Source of the DNA: CAVZTA01 sp963778025
GTDB taxonomy: Bacteria > Chloroflexota > Limnocylindria > Limnocylindrales > CSP1-4
Reading direction: 5' to 3'
Length of the DNA: 64,000 bases
NCBI GenBank assembly: GCA_963778025.1
Contig: CAVZTA010000001.1
Span: 1-64,000 of the forward strand
Each line of letters opens with the position of its first letter. Positions within the stretch are counted from its first letter, which is position 1. Position numbers and translations under genes: made by a program. A model generated the notes under the pieces. That model was given only the letters and a program-made list of their open reading frames with translations. It did no database searches and was not told the DNA's origin. Shown piece after piece: positions 37,563-46,544 of this stretch.

Positions 37563-38639
37563 TCAGCCGCCGCCCGAGTCGATGGACTCGAGCGACCTCC
37601 CTTCGTTGCCGGTGTACTGGCCACCGAGGAGCATGATCTGGGCGCCCTGGGCAGCGGCCACGGCGCCACATCGCGGCGAGGTGAACGCCCGCCCCGGCTG
37701 CCAGTGCCCGTCGCCGGGGTCCCAGATGTCGTAGTGGTCGCACGTGAACACGCGGATCAGGCCGTCCTGGCCCTGGGTCGGCGAGCCGGTCGCCCCGTAG
37801 GTCAGCGTCGTCGGGCCGGCGGTCCACCGGTCGTGCGCCAGGTCGTACGTCCAGACGCGCTCGGGGAGGAACAGGAAGAGCGTGTCGTTGCCCTGAGCCG
37901 CGCCCGCCGACGCCGAGGCGAACGGCATCGGCCCGAGCCTCGCCCAGCGGTTCGACTTCGGGTCGTAGCGTTCGACCGTCGCCATCGCGCCGCCGCCCTG
38001 GGCGACCGTGCAGCACGGGACGCGACGGCCACCGAGGACGTAGACGCGGCCGTCAGGCCCGAGGGCGACCGCCGGATCGTCGCGGGCGGTCGGCAGTGCC
38101 GGGAGGAGCTGCCAAGAATGCCGCCGCGCGTCGTAGACGCCGAACCGGCCACGCGTGCCGCTCGTGTCGAGTCCGACCAGGTAGACGCGCGACGGGGTCG
38201 CTACCGCGTGCGGATGGGTCATCCCGGCGGCGATCGCGGGCAGGTGCCTGAACCTCCCGGAGCCGTCGACATCGTCGACCCGCAGCGCGCCGCTGTTGCC
38301 GAGCTCACTGAACACGAGGACGTCTTCCCCGACGCCCGCCGCGGTGAACCGACCCACGGCCGGCATGAGCGGGAACACGTTCCAGCCGTAGGCCGGGATC
38401 ACCGTGTTCGGGTCGAGCGGCTCGTGGACGGCCACCTTCGGGCTCGACCAGATGCCGTGGCCCCCGACGAGCAGGAAGCCCTGGCGATACGGGATCGCCT
38501 CATCGACCTCGGTGAGCGTGCCATCGCCCTGGTCGATGCAGTCAGTGGTGGGTGCGTCGATCGATCCGAACGTGCCGCAGGACTCGCCGGGTTCAAGGCG
38601 ACGAACGCGTCGCCGTTCAGCGCCACGTTCCCGATAGGG
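37563..38639 (-). CDS. Kelch-repeat propeller (possibly C-terminal part of the gene at 38640)
   Basis: Beta-propeller of about 350 residues: YRQGFLLVGGHGIWSSPKVA, VYDARRHSWQLLPALPTARD, DGRVYVLGGRRVP, VERYDPKSNRWARLGPMPFA, RVWTYDLAHDRWTAGP, and QIMLLGGQYTG at the end. The frame is clean from 38435 to 37563; before that NGDAFVAL and GESCGTFGSIDAP lie in different frames. There is no convincing start codon or signal peptide of its own. I therefore suspect that it continues the upstream Asp-box lipoprotein in one long gene whose linking sequence is broken by indels around 38600-38640. Confidence 0.65.
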   Translation of the reverse strand, partial: PYRERGAERRRVRRLEPGESCGTFGSIDAPTTDCIDQGDGTLTEVDEAIPYRQGFLLVGGHGIWSSPKVAVHEPLDPNTVIPAYGWNVFPLMPAVGRFTAAGVGEDVLVFSELGNSGALRVDDVDGSGRFRHLPAIAAGMTHPHAVATPSRVYLVGLDTSGTRGRFGVYDARRHSWQLLPALPTARDDPAVALGPDGRVYVLGGRRVPCCTVAQGGGAMATVERYDPKSNRWARLGPMPFASASAGAAQGNDTLFLFLPERVWTYDLAHDRWTAGPTTLTYGATGSPTQGQDGLIRVFTCDHYDIWDPGDGHWQPGRAFTSPRCGAVAAAQGAQIMLLGGQYTGNEGRSLESIDSGGG

Positions 38640-39675
38640 TTACGTCCCGTCCGGCAGCGCGATCGGCTCCCATGTCGCGCCATCCGTCGATGACCAGGCG
38701 GCACCCCGAGCCTCGTCGTCGGTCTGGCCGCTCTGGTCGGTGACGGCCTTGGAAACCTGCCCCGCAACGACGAGCTGCGGACCGCTCAGCGTCGCATCGA
38801 ACAGCTCCCCCTTGGGGTCCGAGCGTCCGGGCGCTCCACCCCCAGCCGTCCAGCGGATACGAGCACGATCGCGGAGACATCATCCATCCCGACGGCGACG
38901 AAGCCGTCCGGTCCCGCGATGAGGCCGTTCAGGACGACCCTGTCCGAGGCAGGCAAGTCCGGCACACGCGTCCAGGTCGAGCCATCAAGGCTTCGCCACA
39001 AGGCTGCGGCGCCACGCACGCGACCCAGGATGACTCGGCGTGGTCGCCGTCGATCGCGACATCCGTGAGCGTCGCGTGAGCGAAGGTCGAGCCGGTCGCC
39101 GCGCGACGCCAGCCGTTCCCGCGGTCGACCCACACGCCGGGCGTCGTGCACTTGCCGTCCCGGAGGTCGCAGCCGATGGCGATGGTCAGCTTGTCGCCTG
39201 CGGCGATGCCGGTGAGCCGCACGCGGTCGAATGCGGGTCCGTCATCCACGACCGTCCAATCGATGCCGTCGTTCGAGGCCCAGAGCACGCCGCCCCGCGG
39301 GTCGGCACCCACAGCGAGCAGGCCACCTGTCGGCGTCTGCGTCACGTCGGCCAGGCTGGCGCTGACCACCGTCGCCTGCCAGTCGACTCCGGTCGTGCCC
39401 GTCGGGACGCCGCTCGGGCGTCGGCTGGGGCGTCGCGCTCGGTCGTGCGCCGGATCCATCGTCGCTGGGCTGGGCGGTCGGGGCGGGCGACGATGAGGGC
39501 GTCGCGGTCAGCGTCGGGAACGGCGTCGCGCTCGGCGACGCACCGGCCGACGGGGATCGCGAGGACCCGCGGGGCCGGACGGGGCCGGCAGGTTCGTGGC
39601 GCACGCGCCGACGAGGAAGCCGAAGACCGCCGCCCCCAGCGTCGCCATCCGTCCGGCGGTCGTCGGTCGAGCCAT
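38640..39675 (-). CDS. Lipoprotein with Asp-box-like propeller (several frameshifts)
   Basis: Start ATG 39675; signal peptide with lipobox FLVGACATN, then a Ser/Pro/Thr-rich linker (SAGASPSATPFPTLTATPSS). The propeller has repeated W-x-S-x-D-G-x-x-W turns: LWASNDGIDWTVV, LWRSLDGSTWTRV, AWSSTDGATWEPI. Frame changes occur near 39590, 39430, 39010 and 38800, and the TAA at 38640 may itself be a product of an indel because the next frame reads on into the Kelch part. Expected at the outer membrane face or cell wall; ligand unknown. Confidence 0.6.
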
Positions 39676-39790
39676 GGCTCCGATCCGAGGCGCACCCGGG
39701 CGATCGAGGGGATGCTCGAAGCGTTCACGCCCGGGTGCAGCCCGGACGCTACGGTGGGTGCATCTCGCAGACGTCTCGCCCGCGGCGTTG

Positions 39791-40465
39791 TTACGCGCTG
39801 AGCGCCAATGATCCGTTCACGGACAGCGAGATGAGGTCCGCGATGCCGATCGTCAGGAGCGCGGCGCCGCCGATGCGCGCGATCGCGACGTGGTGGCGCG
39901 CGACGGTGCGGACGATCGCCTGACCGCGTGCCGCGGCGAGGACCGACAGGATGACCAGCGGCAGCCCGAACCCGAGCCCGAAGGCGATGAACCGCAGGAC
40001 GCGCGGTGCGGCGTCCAGCGGATCGATCGAGATCGCGAGCAGCGCGACGAGGTACGCCCCGGCGCAGGGCAAGGCGAGCGGCCCGAGCACGAGCCCGTAG
40101 ACGAACGCCTGGGCGAATGGCGAGCGCGTCGCGGGTACGCGGATCGTGGACAGGCGTGCGAACGGGTCGCGCCCGACCAGGAGCAGGACGCCCAGGACGA
40201 TGAGCACGAGATCGGCGGCCGGGACGAGCACGGCGAGCAGCGAGGACATCGGGGCGGCGAGGAGCGTGAGGACGACGCCTGCGACCAGCATCGTCGTGAG
40301 CACGCCGCCGAGGACGAGCAGCCCGATCGCCGCCGTCCCGCGGCGGCCCTGGAGTGACGCGGCATTCGCGGCGAGGTAGGCGAGGAACCCCGGATAGAGC
40401 GGCAGCAGGCACGGGCTGGCGGCCGTCAGCAGGCCGAGCCCGAACGCGGCGACCAGGCCATCCAC
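39791..40465 (-). CDS. ccdA: CcdA/DsbD-type disulfide reductase membrane protein
   Basis: 224 residues, six TM helices. The first membrane Cys lies in TAASPCLLPLYPGFLAYLAA and the second in ALPCAGAYLVALLA, the hallmark pair that passes electrons across the membrane. It ends with helices as in CcdA. The upstream neighbour encodes a lipid-anchored thioredoxin, its likely partner, only 10 nt away. Together they would reduce extracytoplasmic disulfides, for example for cytochrome c maturation or repair of surface proteins. Confidence 0.88.
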   Translation of the reverse strand: MDGLVAAFGLGLLTAASPCLLPLYPGFLAYLAANAASLQGRRGTAAIGLLVLGGVLTTMLVAGVVLTLLAAPMSSLLAVLVPAADLVLIVLGVLLLVGRDPFARLSTIRVPATRSPFAQAFVYGLVLGPLALPCAGAYLVALLAISIDPLDAAPRVLRFIAFGLGFGLPLVILSVLAAARGQAIVRTVARHHVAIARIGGAALLTIGIADLISLSVNGSLALSA

Positions 40466-40475
40466 CGAGCGGCGA

Positions 40476-41138
40476 TCAGGCGCCGGCCGACCCGGCCAGC
40501 TCGATCAGCTGGTTCGCGTCCTTGATCCCGAGATCCGCGAGCGTCGCCGACCCGTCGGGTCCGATGACCACGACGGGCGTGACCGGCGGCGTGAGCACGG
40601 GGTCGCCGAAGGCCTCGGACAGCTCGCGGAGCAGCGCCGGCTCGGCGACGGCGAAGGTCCAGGCGAAGCCGTGCTGGTCGGCGTATCTGGCGAGGGTGTC
40701 GGCGTTCTCGCGTGGGTCGACGTCGAGCGAGATGTAGCGGACCTTCGCGGGGTCGAGCCGGGTCAGGGCGAGCTCCGCCTGTCGTTGCTGCTCGAGGCAC
40801 GGCGGGCACCAGGTCGCCATGCCCTCGAGCAGGACGACGCTTCCAGCGAGGTCGGCGAGCGTGAACTCGTCGCCGGTGCGGACGTCGGTGAGCGTCTCGG
40901 TGGCCCACGCGGCGGGCGGCGCGGTGGCCGCGGTGGAGGCGGGGGCGGACGATGTCGAGCTCGGCGAGACGGGCGGCGGAGCGATGGACACGCCCGTCGG
41001 CGCCGATGAGCTCGTCGGCTGGGGTGCGCCGGACCCGCCGCCGCACGCGACCAGCGTGAGCGCCACTGCCAGCGCGACGAGACCTCGACCCGAACGCACG
41101 ATGCGGTGATACCACGCCCGCCGTCTCGGTCGGGACAT
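40476..41138 (-). CDS. TlpA/ResA-like thioredoxin lipoprotein
   Basis: 220 residues. Lipoprotein signal with lipobox LTLVACGGG, then a Ser/Pro/Thr linker, then a thioredoxin domain from about 85 with the redox motif MATWCPPCLEQQ (CxxC) and the cis-Pro region VTPVVVIGPDG. It acts outside the membrane, taking electrons from the CcdA-like protein encoded next. The start at ATG 41138 gives the expected basic n-region (SRPRRRAWYHRIVRSG). Confidence 0.9.
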   Translation of the reverse strand: MSRPRRRAWYHRIVRSGRGLVALAVALTLVACGGGSGAPQPTSSSAPTGVSIAPPPVSPSSTSSAPASTAATAPPAAWATETLTDVRTGDEFTLADLAGSVVLLEGMATWCPPCLEQQRQAELALTRLDPAKVRYISLDVDPRENADTLARYADQHGFAWTFAVAEPALLRELSEAFGDPVLTPPVTPVVVIGPDGSATLADLGIKDANQLIELAGSAGA

Positions 41139-41286
41139 GGCACGTGCGGCGCTGCGCGTGCCCGGCGGATTGGCGCAGATGGACCTTTCGCGGCTTCTCG
41201 GCGGCTCGGACGATCCGTTGGCCCCGCACGGCGCCGAGGGAGGCGCCGGCTCGGGCAGCGTGAGGGGTCTCAGCGTGCTTCTACCC

Positions 41287-41917
41287 ATGCGCCGCGGATC
41301 TGCGGCTATCCTCGTCCTCGGCCTCGCCGTCGCCGCGTGCGGCGGCTCCTCGGCCTCGGCTACCCGCGCGAGCGGGGATGGCAGTGGCGGCGGCACCGCG
41401 AGCTCGTCGGCGCCGAACGCGTCGACGCCTGCCGAGCCCACCGAGGAGCCGACCGACGCCGCGCAGCCGACCGACGCGGCGGCGTCACCGGCGACGGGCG
41501 GGAACGGCGGCACCGGCAATGGCGCGATCCCGGCACTGTCGAACGGGCAATGGACCGCGGCAAGGCCCATGCCGACGTCACGGCGACGTCGCCGACACCG
41601 TGGATGGGGTGATCACCTCGGGTCTCGCGCTGACCGATCAGCAGAACACGACGCTGATCTACTTCTCGTCCGACGCCACGAAGCAGGTCGCGGTCGCGCT
41701 CGCCGGCGGCACCGCCGCGGTCTCGGTGACCACGCCGCAGTGGGTCGGTGGCGGCGGCAGCACCGCGGGCGCGGAGTGCGCCATCGCGTTCACCAAGACC
41801 GACGACAAATCGGTCGCGGGGACCATCACCTGCAGCCACGCGCCGGTCCTCAAGATCGGGTCGCTCGCCGCCGATCAGTTCGCGGACATCGTCGTGAGCT
41901 TCGACGCGTCGCGCTGA
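41287..41917 (+). CDS. Lipoprotein with a small ligand-binding-like domain (one frameshift)
   Basis: About 209 residues: MRRGSAAILVLGLAVAACGG lipobox, a long Ser/Ala/Pro/Thr/Glu linker, then after a frame change near 41590 a domain beginning DGVITSGLALTDQQNTTLIY and ending ECAIAFTKTDD, TITCSHAPVL, FADIVVSFDASR. Two Cys may form a disulfide. The pattern resembles small surface domains of actinobacterial and Chloroflexota lipoproteins, with no known function. It is divergent from the thioredoxin lipoprotein. Confidence 0.65.
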
Positions 41918-41984
41918 CCGCAGCGGCGCGCCCACGCGGTGACGCCGACATGGCACCCTCCGTATCGAATCGTCGGAGGGACCG

Positions 41985-42318
41985 GTGGCGTCACCCATCG
42001 TCTCGCGTCGTGCCGCGCTGGTCGCGGTCATCCTGGTCGGTGCGGGGTGTGGTCCGGCGCGCCTGCCGGCGGATGCGCCGTCGCCGACGCCCGTCGCCGT
42101 CTCGGCGTCGCGCTCGCCCTCGCCGAGCACGCTCGGGTCGGCCGGCTGGGGTCCGGAGCACGCGGCAGGCCCCGACGCGACCTGGAACTACGGCCGCTCG
42201 ATGGCGGTGACGTCGTCGGGTAGCGCGGAGACCCTCCGCACACGACGGAGGAGCCGCCGAGCGGGCCCGGGTCCCGGGTTCGTCGAGCCACCGCCTCTAC
42301 GTGCGCGCCGGCACCTGA
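41985..42318 (+). CDS. Short, probably truncated lipoprotein
   Basis: GTG at 41985 with a GGAGGG site 4 nt upstream. Lipobox ILVGAGCGPARLP, linker, then WGPEHAAGPDATWNYGRSMA, which looks like the first blade of an Asp-box or Kelch lipoprotein. After about 85 residues the frame degenerates; one frame gives HRLYVRAGT and TGA at 42316. No further blades follow, so the gene appears cut down to its N terminus before the ATPase operon. Confidence 0.5.
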
Positions 42319-42359
42319 CCGCCGACTGGCGGCGCGGCCCCGAGGGTCGCTCGCTCCGC

Positions 42360-42365
42360 TAGCCT
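42360..42365 (+). promoter_or_regulatory. Candidate -10 element (TAGCCT) of the Rad50-like ATPase operon
   Basis: TAGCCT lies 8 nt before the ATG at 42374, with no Shine-Dalgarno sequence between, consistent with a very short leader. Confidence 0.4.
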
Positions 42366-42373
42366 CCACGGGC

Positions 42374-44683
42374 ATGGGCGACCCCACCCGACGCGGCGCC
42401 ACGCTCACCGAGATCACCGTCGAGGGCTTTCGCGGCATCGGCCCGCGGCGGTCCCTGCGGCTCACGCCCGGACCCGGGCTCACGCTGGTCGTCGGGCGCA
42501 ACGGGAGCGGCAAGAGCAGCTTCGCCGAAGGCGTCGAGATCCTCCTGACCGGCGTGAACTGGCGCTGGCGCAGCGACCGTTCCAGCGTCTGGCGCGAGGG
42601 CTGGCGCAACCTGCACGCGGGCGATCACCCGGAGGTCAGCGCGAAGCTCGCCGTCGAGGGTGAGGCCGAGCCGGTGACGCTGACCCGGACCTGGCCCTCG
42701 GGAGCCGACCTCGGCGGCAGCTCCGTGACGGTCGCCTCCGCCGCGAAGGACAGCCCGCACAGCCTCGCCGAGCTGGGGTGGTCGGACGCGCTCGAGCCGT
42801 ATCGGCCGTTCCTCAGCTACAACGAGCTGGGCTCGATGTTCGACGAAGGCCCGACGAAGCTCCACGACCGCCTGATGGCGATCCTGGGCCTCGGCGAGTA
42901 CGACGTCCTCGCCGGGGACGCGCGCGAGCAGCGGCTGGTGCTGGATCGAGCCGTCAAGCAGGTGCGGGACCGCTTGCCGGCGCTCCTCGCCCGGCTCGAC
43001 AGCGTCAGCGACCCCCGTGCGTCGCGCGCGGCGTTCGCCCTGCGCAAGCGCCCACCCGATCTCGAGGCCGCCGAGCGGGCGGCCGGGACCGGCGTCGCCG
43101 CGGCGAGCAGCGAGCTCGCGGAGCTCGAGCTCCTGCGCGACCTGATGCGCGTCCCGGTGCCGACCGTCGACGAGGTCCTCGCGACGGTCGAGGAGCTGCG
43201 GGACCTCTCGGCGCGCGGCAAGGCGCTGGAGCAGACGCCCGCCCGCCGCGCCGGGGAGCTGGCCAAGCTCCTTCGCGACGCGCTCGCCTTCCATGACCTC
43301 CACGCCGGCACCGATTGTCCCGTCTGCGGGACGGCCGGGGTCCTCACCCAGGCATGGCGAGACGCGACGAAGGAACAGCTCGCCGAGCTGGATGAGCTCA
43401 GCGCGGAGTGGCAGGAGCTGCTCGCGCACGCGCGCGCCGCGCAGGGTCGCGCGAACCGGTTCGTGACGACGCCCCTGCCGGCACTGGAGCGCGCCGCGCA
43501 GGTCGGGCTGGGGCGGGATGCGGGCATCCTCGCGACCGCCTGGGCGAGCTTCCAGGCTCGGCCGGAGACGAACCTCGGCGAGCTTGCGGATCACCTCGAG
43601 GCGACGATCGACCCGGTCGCCGCGGCGGCGGACGCGCTCCGGGACGCGGCGCGCGTGGAGCTGGAACGGCGCGAGGGACTGTGGCGACCGGTCGCGCTGG
43701 AGCTGGTGCGCTGGCTGGCCGAGGCACGCGTCGCCTATGCGGGCGCGGCCGAGTCGGAGCGTCTCAAGGCCGAGGAGAAGCGCCTGAAGGACGAGCAGGC
43801 GCGCCTCAAGCAGGAGCGCTTCGCGCCGATCGCCGACCGGGCGATCGAGGCCTGGAACGTCCTGCGCCAGCAGTCGAACATCGACCTCGAGCGGATCGTG
43901 CTCGCGGGGGAGGGGGCACGTCGGCGGGTCGACATGAGCGTGACCGTCGATGGCGTGGAGGGCGCGGCGCTGGGCGTGATGAGCCAGGGGGAGCTGCACG
44001 CGATCGCGCTGTCGCTGTTCCTGCCCCGCGCGACCCTCGACGAGAGTCCGTTCCGGTTCGTCGTCATCGACGACCCGGTGCAGTCGATGGACCCGGCACG
44101 GGTCGACGGGCTCGCGCAGGTGCTGGAGTCGGTCGCGCGGACCCGCCAGGTCATCGTGTTCACCCACGACGACCGCCTGCCCGAGGCGGTGCGGCGGCTG
44201 GACATCGATGCGGTCGTGCTCGAGGTGACCCGGCGCGAGGGCTCGATCGTCGAGGTCGTCGAGTCGAACGGACCGGTGTCGAGGCATCTCGCCGATGCGG
44301 ACGCCGTCGCCGCCGACGAGTCGCTGCCGGTCGTCGTGGCCCAGCAGGTGGTCCCCGGGTTGTGTCGCGCGGCCATCGAAGCGGCGTGCGTCGAGGTGAT
44401 CCGGCGGCGCCGGCTGTCCCGTGGCGAGTCGCACGCGCAGGTCGAGGAGCTCCTCGATGCGAACCCGAAGACGGGCTCGAAGGTCGCGCTGGCGCTGTTC
44501 GACACCGCCGCGCGTGCCGGCGAGGTGCCCAAGACGCTGGCGCAGTGGGGCGAGAGTCCGGCCAACGCCTTCAAGGTCGCGCGGGATGGCGCGCATGCCG
44601 GGTTCCGTGGCGACCTCGGGGAGCTGATCAAGGGGACGCGGATCCTGTGCTCGAAGCTGCGGACCGCGGGCGCTGCCGCGTGA
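42374..44683 (+). CDS. Rad50/SMC-like AAA ATPase with zinc-hook-like CPVCG
   Basis: 769 residues, intact. N-terminal ABC-type half with EITVEGFRGIGPRRSLRL and Walker A VVGRNGSGKSSF (residues 40-50); long helical middle with one CPVCG (Cys315, Cys318) like a Rad50 zinc hook and a charged coiled coil near residues 455-485; C-terminal ATPase half with the signature MSQGELHAIALSLFLP (536-551), Walker B FVVIDDPVQSMD and switch His IVFTHDDRLP. A further helical domain of about 120 residues (LCRAAIEAACVEVIRRRRLS, VARDGAHAGFRGDLGEL) is appended. It is coupled by a GTGA overlap to a small HEPN-like gene. Such ATPases sense DNA ends or foreign DNA; the function of this branch is not known to me. Confidence 0.85.
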   Translation: MGDPTRRGATLTEITVEGFRGIGPRRSLRLTPGPGLTLVVGRNGSGKSSFAEGVEILLTGVNWRWRSDRSSVWREGWRNLHAGDHPEVSAKLAVEGEAEPVTLTRTWPSGADLGGSSVTVASAAKDSPHSLAELGWSDALEPYRPFLSYNELGSMFDEGPTKLHDRLMAILGLGEYDVLAGDAREQRLVLDRAVKQVRDRLPALLARLDSVSDPRASRAAFALRKRPPDLEAAERAAGTGVAAASSELAELELLRDLMRVPVPTVDEVLATVEELRDLSARGKALEQTPARRAGELAKLLRDALAFHDLHAGTDCPVCGTAGVLTQAWRDATKEQLAELDELSAEWQELLAHARAAQGRANRFVTTPLPALERAAQVGLGRDAGILATAWASFQARPETNLGELADHLEATIDPVAAAADALRDAARVELERREGLWRPVALELVRWLAEARVAYAGAAESERLKAEEKRLKDEQARLKQERFAPIADRAIEAWNVLRQQSNIDLERIVLAGEGARRRVDMSVTVDGVEGAALGVMSQGELHAIALSLFLPRATLDESPFRFVVIDDPVQSMDPARVDGLAQVLESVARTRQVIVFTHDDRLPEAVRRLDIDAVVLEVTRREGSIVEVVESNGPVSRHLADADAVAADESLPVVVAQQVVPGLCRAAIEAACVEVIRRRRLSRGESHAQVEELLDANPKTGSKVALALFDTAARAGEVPKTLAQWGESPANAFKVARDGAHAGFRGDLGELIKGTRILCSKLRTAGAAA

Positions 44684-45111
44684 CCGCCTCCCCGCCGCCC
44701 CGTCGGCGCGACCTGGGTGGCGCGCCGCCGCGCCCACCGACACCGTCCGAGCTGCTGGGCTTCGCGGACGAGGTGATGTCGGCGCCGTCCGCGTCCCTCG
44801 AGGGTCGCTGGCCGGTGGCCGCGGCGCTCCTCATCCGCCAGGCGCTGGAGCGGGTGCTGGTCGAGCTGTGGCGGGCGAAGGCGCCGGGCGTCGAGGCGGC
44901 GAACCTCACGGTCCAGCTGCTGTGCCTGCCACTGGCCGTCGACGAGTCACTCGCGCGTCGCGTCGCCTGGACGTGGTCGGCGCTCAGCCGCGCCAGCCAC
45001 CATCACGCCTATGAGCTGCCGCCGACGGCAAGCGAGCTCTCGACCTGGTTCGACGCGACGGAGGCGCTCGTCCGCGAGGTGACGCGGGTGACGAAGGCCA
45101 AGCCCGCCTGA
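44680..45111 (+). CDS. Small HEPN-like partner of the ATPase
   Basis: 143 residues from a GTG overlapping the ATPase stop. After a Pro/Arg-rich lead it is all-helical: LLIRQALERVLVELWRAKAP, then LARRVAWTWSALSRASHHHAYE and PPTASELSTWFDATEALV. The R-A-S-H-H-H segment fits the Rx4-6H motif of HEPN ribonucleases, though the fold assignment is tentative. Strict coupling to the ATPase suggests a sensor-effector pair, either defensive or for RNA or DNA repair. Confidence 0.6.
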   Translation: MTASPPPRRRDLGGAPPRPPTPSELLGFADEVMSAPSASLEGRWPVAAALLIRQALERVLVELWRAKAPGVEAANLTVQLLCLPLAVDESLARRVAWTWSALSRASHHHAYELPPTASELSTWFDATEALVREVTRVTKAKPA

Positions 45112-45121
45112 CGGCCGACCC

Positions 45122-46432
45122 TCAGAGGACGGGCGAGATCGCCGAGAAGAAGGCGTTGATGGCCTTCTCGCGCTGACCCTCCGGCATCCGCGCCTCGTGG
45201 GTGAGCTCGATGTCGCGGTCGAACAGCTCGCGCGCGAAGTGATCGGCGACGGCCGCATCCCGGATCCGGACCTGCAGCTCCCAGTTCTGGCGGAGGCTGA
45301 GCGCGTCCAGGTTCGACGTCCCCACGAGGACGAGGTCGTCGGACAGGACGACCTTCGCGTGGGCCAGCTCGGGATGCTCGCGCAGGTCGATCCCCGCGTC
45401 GCGCAGCGCCCGGAACCAGTGCCGGACGCCCGCCTTCGCGGCCAGCGAGTGCGGATCCTCGGGCACGATGACGAGCGTCTCCACACCCCGCCGCGCGGTG
45501 GCCAGGATGGCGCGCAGGACGTCGTGGTCGGCGAGGTACGGCGAGATCACGTACAGGCGCCGCTCGGCAGCCGCGATCGCGTCGAGGAAGGCCGGCTTGA
45601 TCGGCCGGTGGCCACCGCCCGGGTTGTTGAGCAGCAGCTCCATCGGCAGCCCCTCGCCCTCGGGGAGCGGCGGGAAGAACCGATCGAGGTCGGCGGCGCT
45701 GTCGGGCAGCGGTCCGCCCTGGAGCTGCCACGAGAGCAGGAAGATCGCCTGGAGCTGCGCGACGATCGGCCCCTCCAGGCGAAGCATCACGTCGTGCGTG
45801 CCGGTCGCGTAGTGGTCCTCGATGCCCGGTCCGCCGACGTAGCCCACGCGGCCGTCGATGACCACGATCTTGCGATGGTCGAAATGCCCGAAGTCGTCGA
45901 ACCGCCAGTCGATGCGCCGCGACCCGAGCAGCCCGTCGAGGTCGACGAAGCCGCCCTGGTTGGCGACGACCTGGACGCCGCCATCGACGAGCGAGCGGTA
46001 GAACTTGCGCGAACTGAGGCCCGGCTGGCTGAACGCGGCCTCGGTGATGATCCGGACGCCGACGCCCGCCGCGGCCTTGGCGACGAGCTTGTCCCGGAAG
46101 TCGTCGCCGATCGTGCCGCTCTTGAAGCCGAAGATCAGGATGTGGACGTCCTGGGTCGCGGTCCCGATGTCCTCGAGGATGCGCGGGAAGAAGGTCGCGC
46201 CGTCGATGAGCAGCTCCCATGACGTCGCCGTGGCGGGCTCGAAATCGAGCGCCAGCCGGTCGCGCCGTCCGCGGGCGCCCAGGGCGGCCTCCACGAGGGC
46301 GCGGGCATTCGACGGGCTGACGAACGGGATGGCCCCGCCGTCCGCGCTGCCGCGCGCGCGCAGCTTCGCCGCGACGCCCGCAGCAGTCGCACCGACCACG
46401 GCGCCCGATAGGAGGAGGCGGCGACGACTCAC
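45122..46432 (-). CDS. Phospholipase D/cardiolipin synthase-type protein, Tat-like signal
   Basis: 436 residues. MSRRRLLLSGAVVGATAAGV looks like a twin-arginine signal or N-terminal anchor. Two HKD motifs: DHRKIVVIDGRVGYVGGPG (His186, Lys188, Asp193) and, near residue 365, AHAKVVLSDDLVLVGTSNLD. These two sites build one active centre for phosphatidyl transfer or phosphodiester hydrolysis; cardiolipin synthase-like activity is most likely. GTG start with a TACGCT hexamer 6 nt upstream. Frame intact; convergent with the ATPase operon. Confidence 0.9.
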   Translation of the reverse strand: MSRRRLLLSGAVVGATAAGVAAKLRARGSADGGAIPFVSPSNARALVEAALGARGRRDRLALDFEPATATSWELLIDGATFFPRILEDIGTATQDVHILIFGFKSGTIGDDFRDKLVAKAAAGVGVRIITEAAFSQPGLSSRKFYRSLVDGGVQVVANQGGFVDLDGLLGSRRIDWRFDDFGHFDHRKIVVIDGRVGYVGGPGIEDHYATGTHDVMLRLEGPIVAQLQAIFLLSWQLQGGPLPDSAADLDRFFPPLPEGEGLPMELLLNNPGGGHRPIKPAFLDAIAAAERRLYVISPYLADHDVLRAILATARRGVETLVIVPEDPHSLAAKAGVRHWFRALRDAGIDLREHPELAHAKVVLSDDLVLVGTSNLDALSLRQNWELQVRIRDAAVADHFARELFDRDIELTHEARMPEGQREKAINAFFSAISPVL

Positions 46433-46438
46433 GCGGGC

Positions 46439-46444
46439 AGCGTA
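46439..46444 (-). promoter_or_regulatory. Candidate -10 element (TACGCT) of the phospholipase D gene
   Basis: On the minus strand TACGCT lies exactly 6 nt before the GTG at 46432, predicting a leaderless transcript. Confidence 0.4.
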
Positions 46445-46544
46445 GCGATGTTGCGTCGCTCACGACCCCGACCAGAGAGGGTGACGCGTGACACCCGCGC
46501 CCGGTACCCTCACGCGGCCGACCTGGCATCGAGGAGCGTGAGGG

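Noticed and set aside
42359..44743. 794-codon open frame on the minus strand
   Set aside because: Antisense shadow of the Rad50-like ATPase; low-complexity Arg/His-rich sequence with no recognisable motif.
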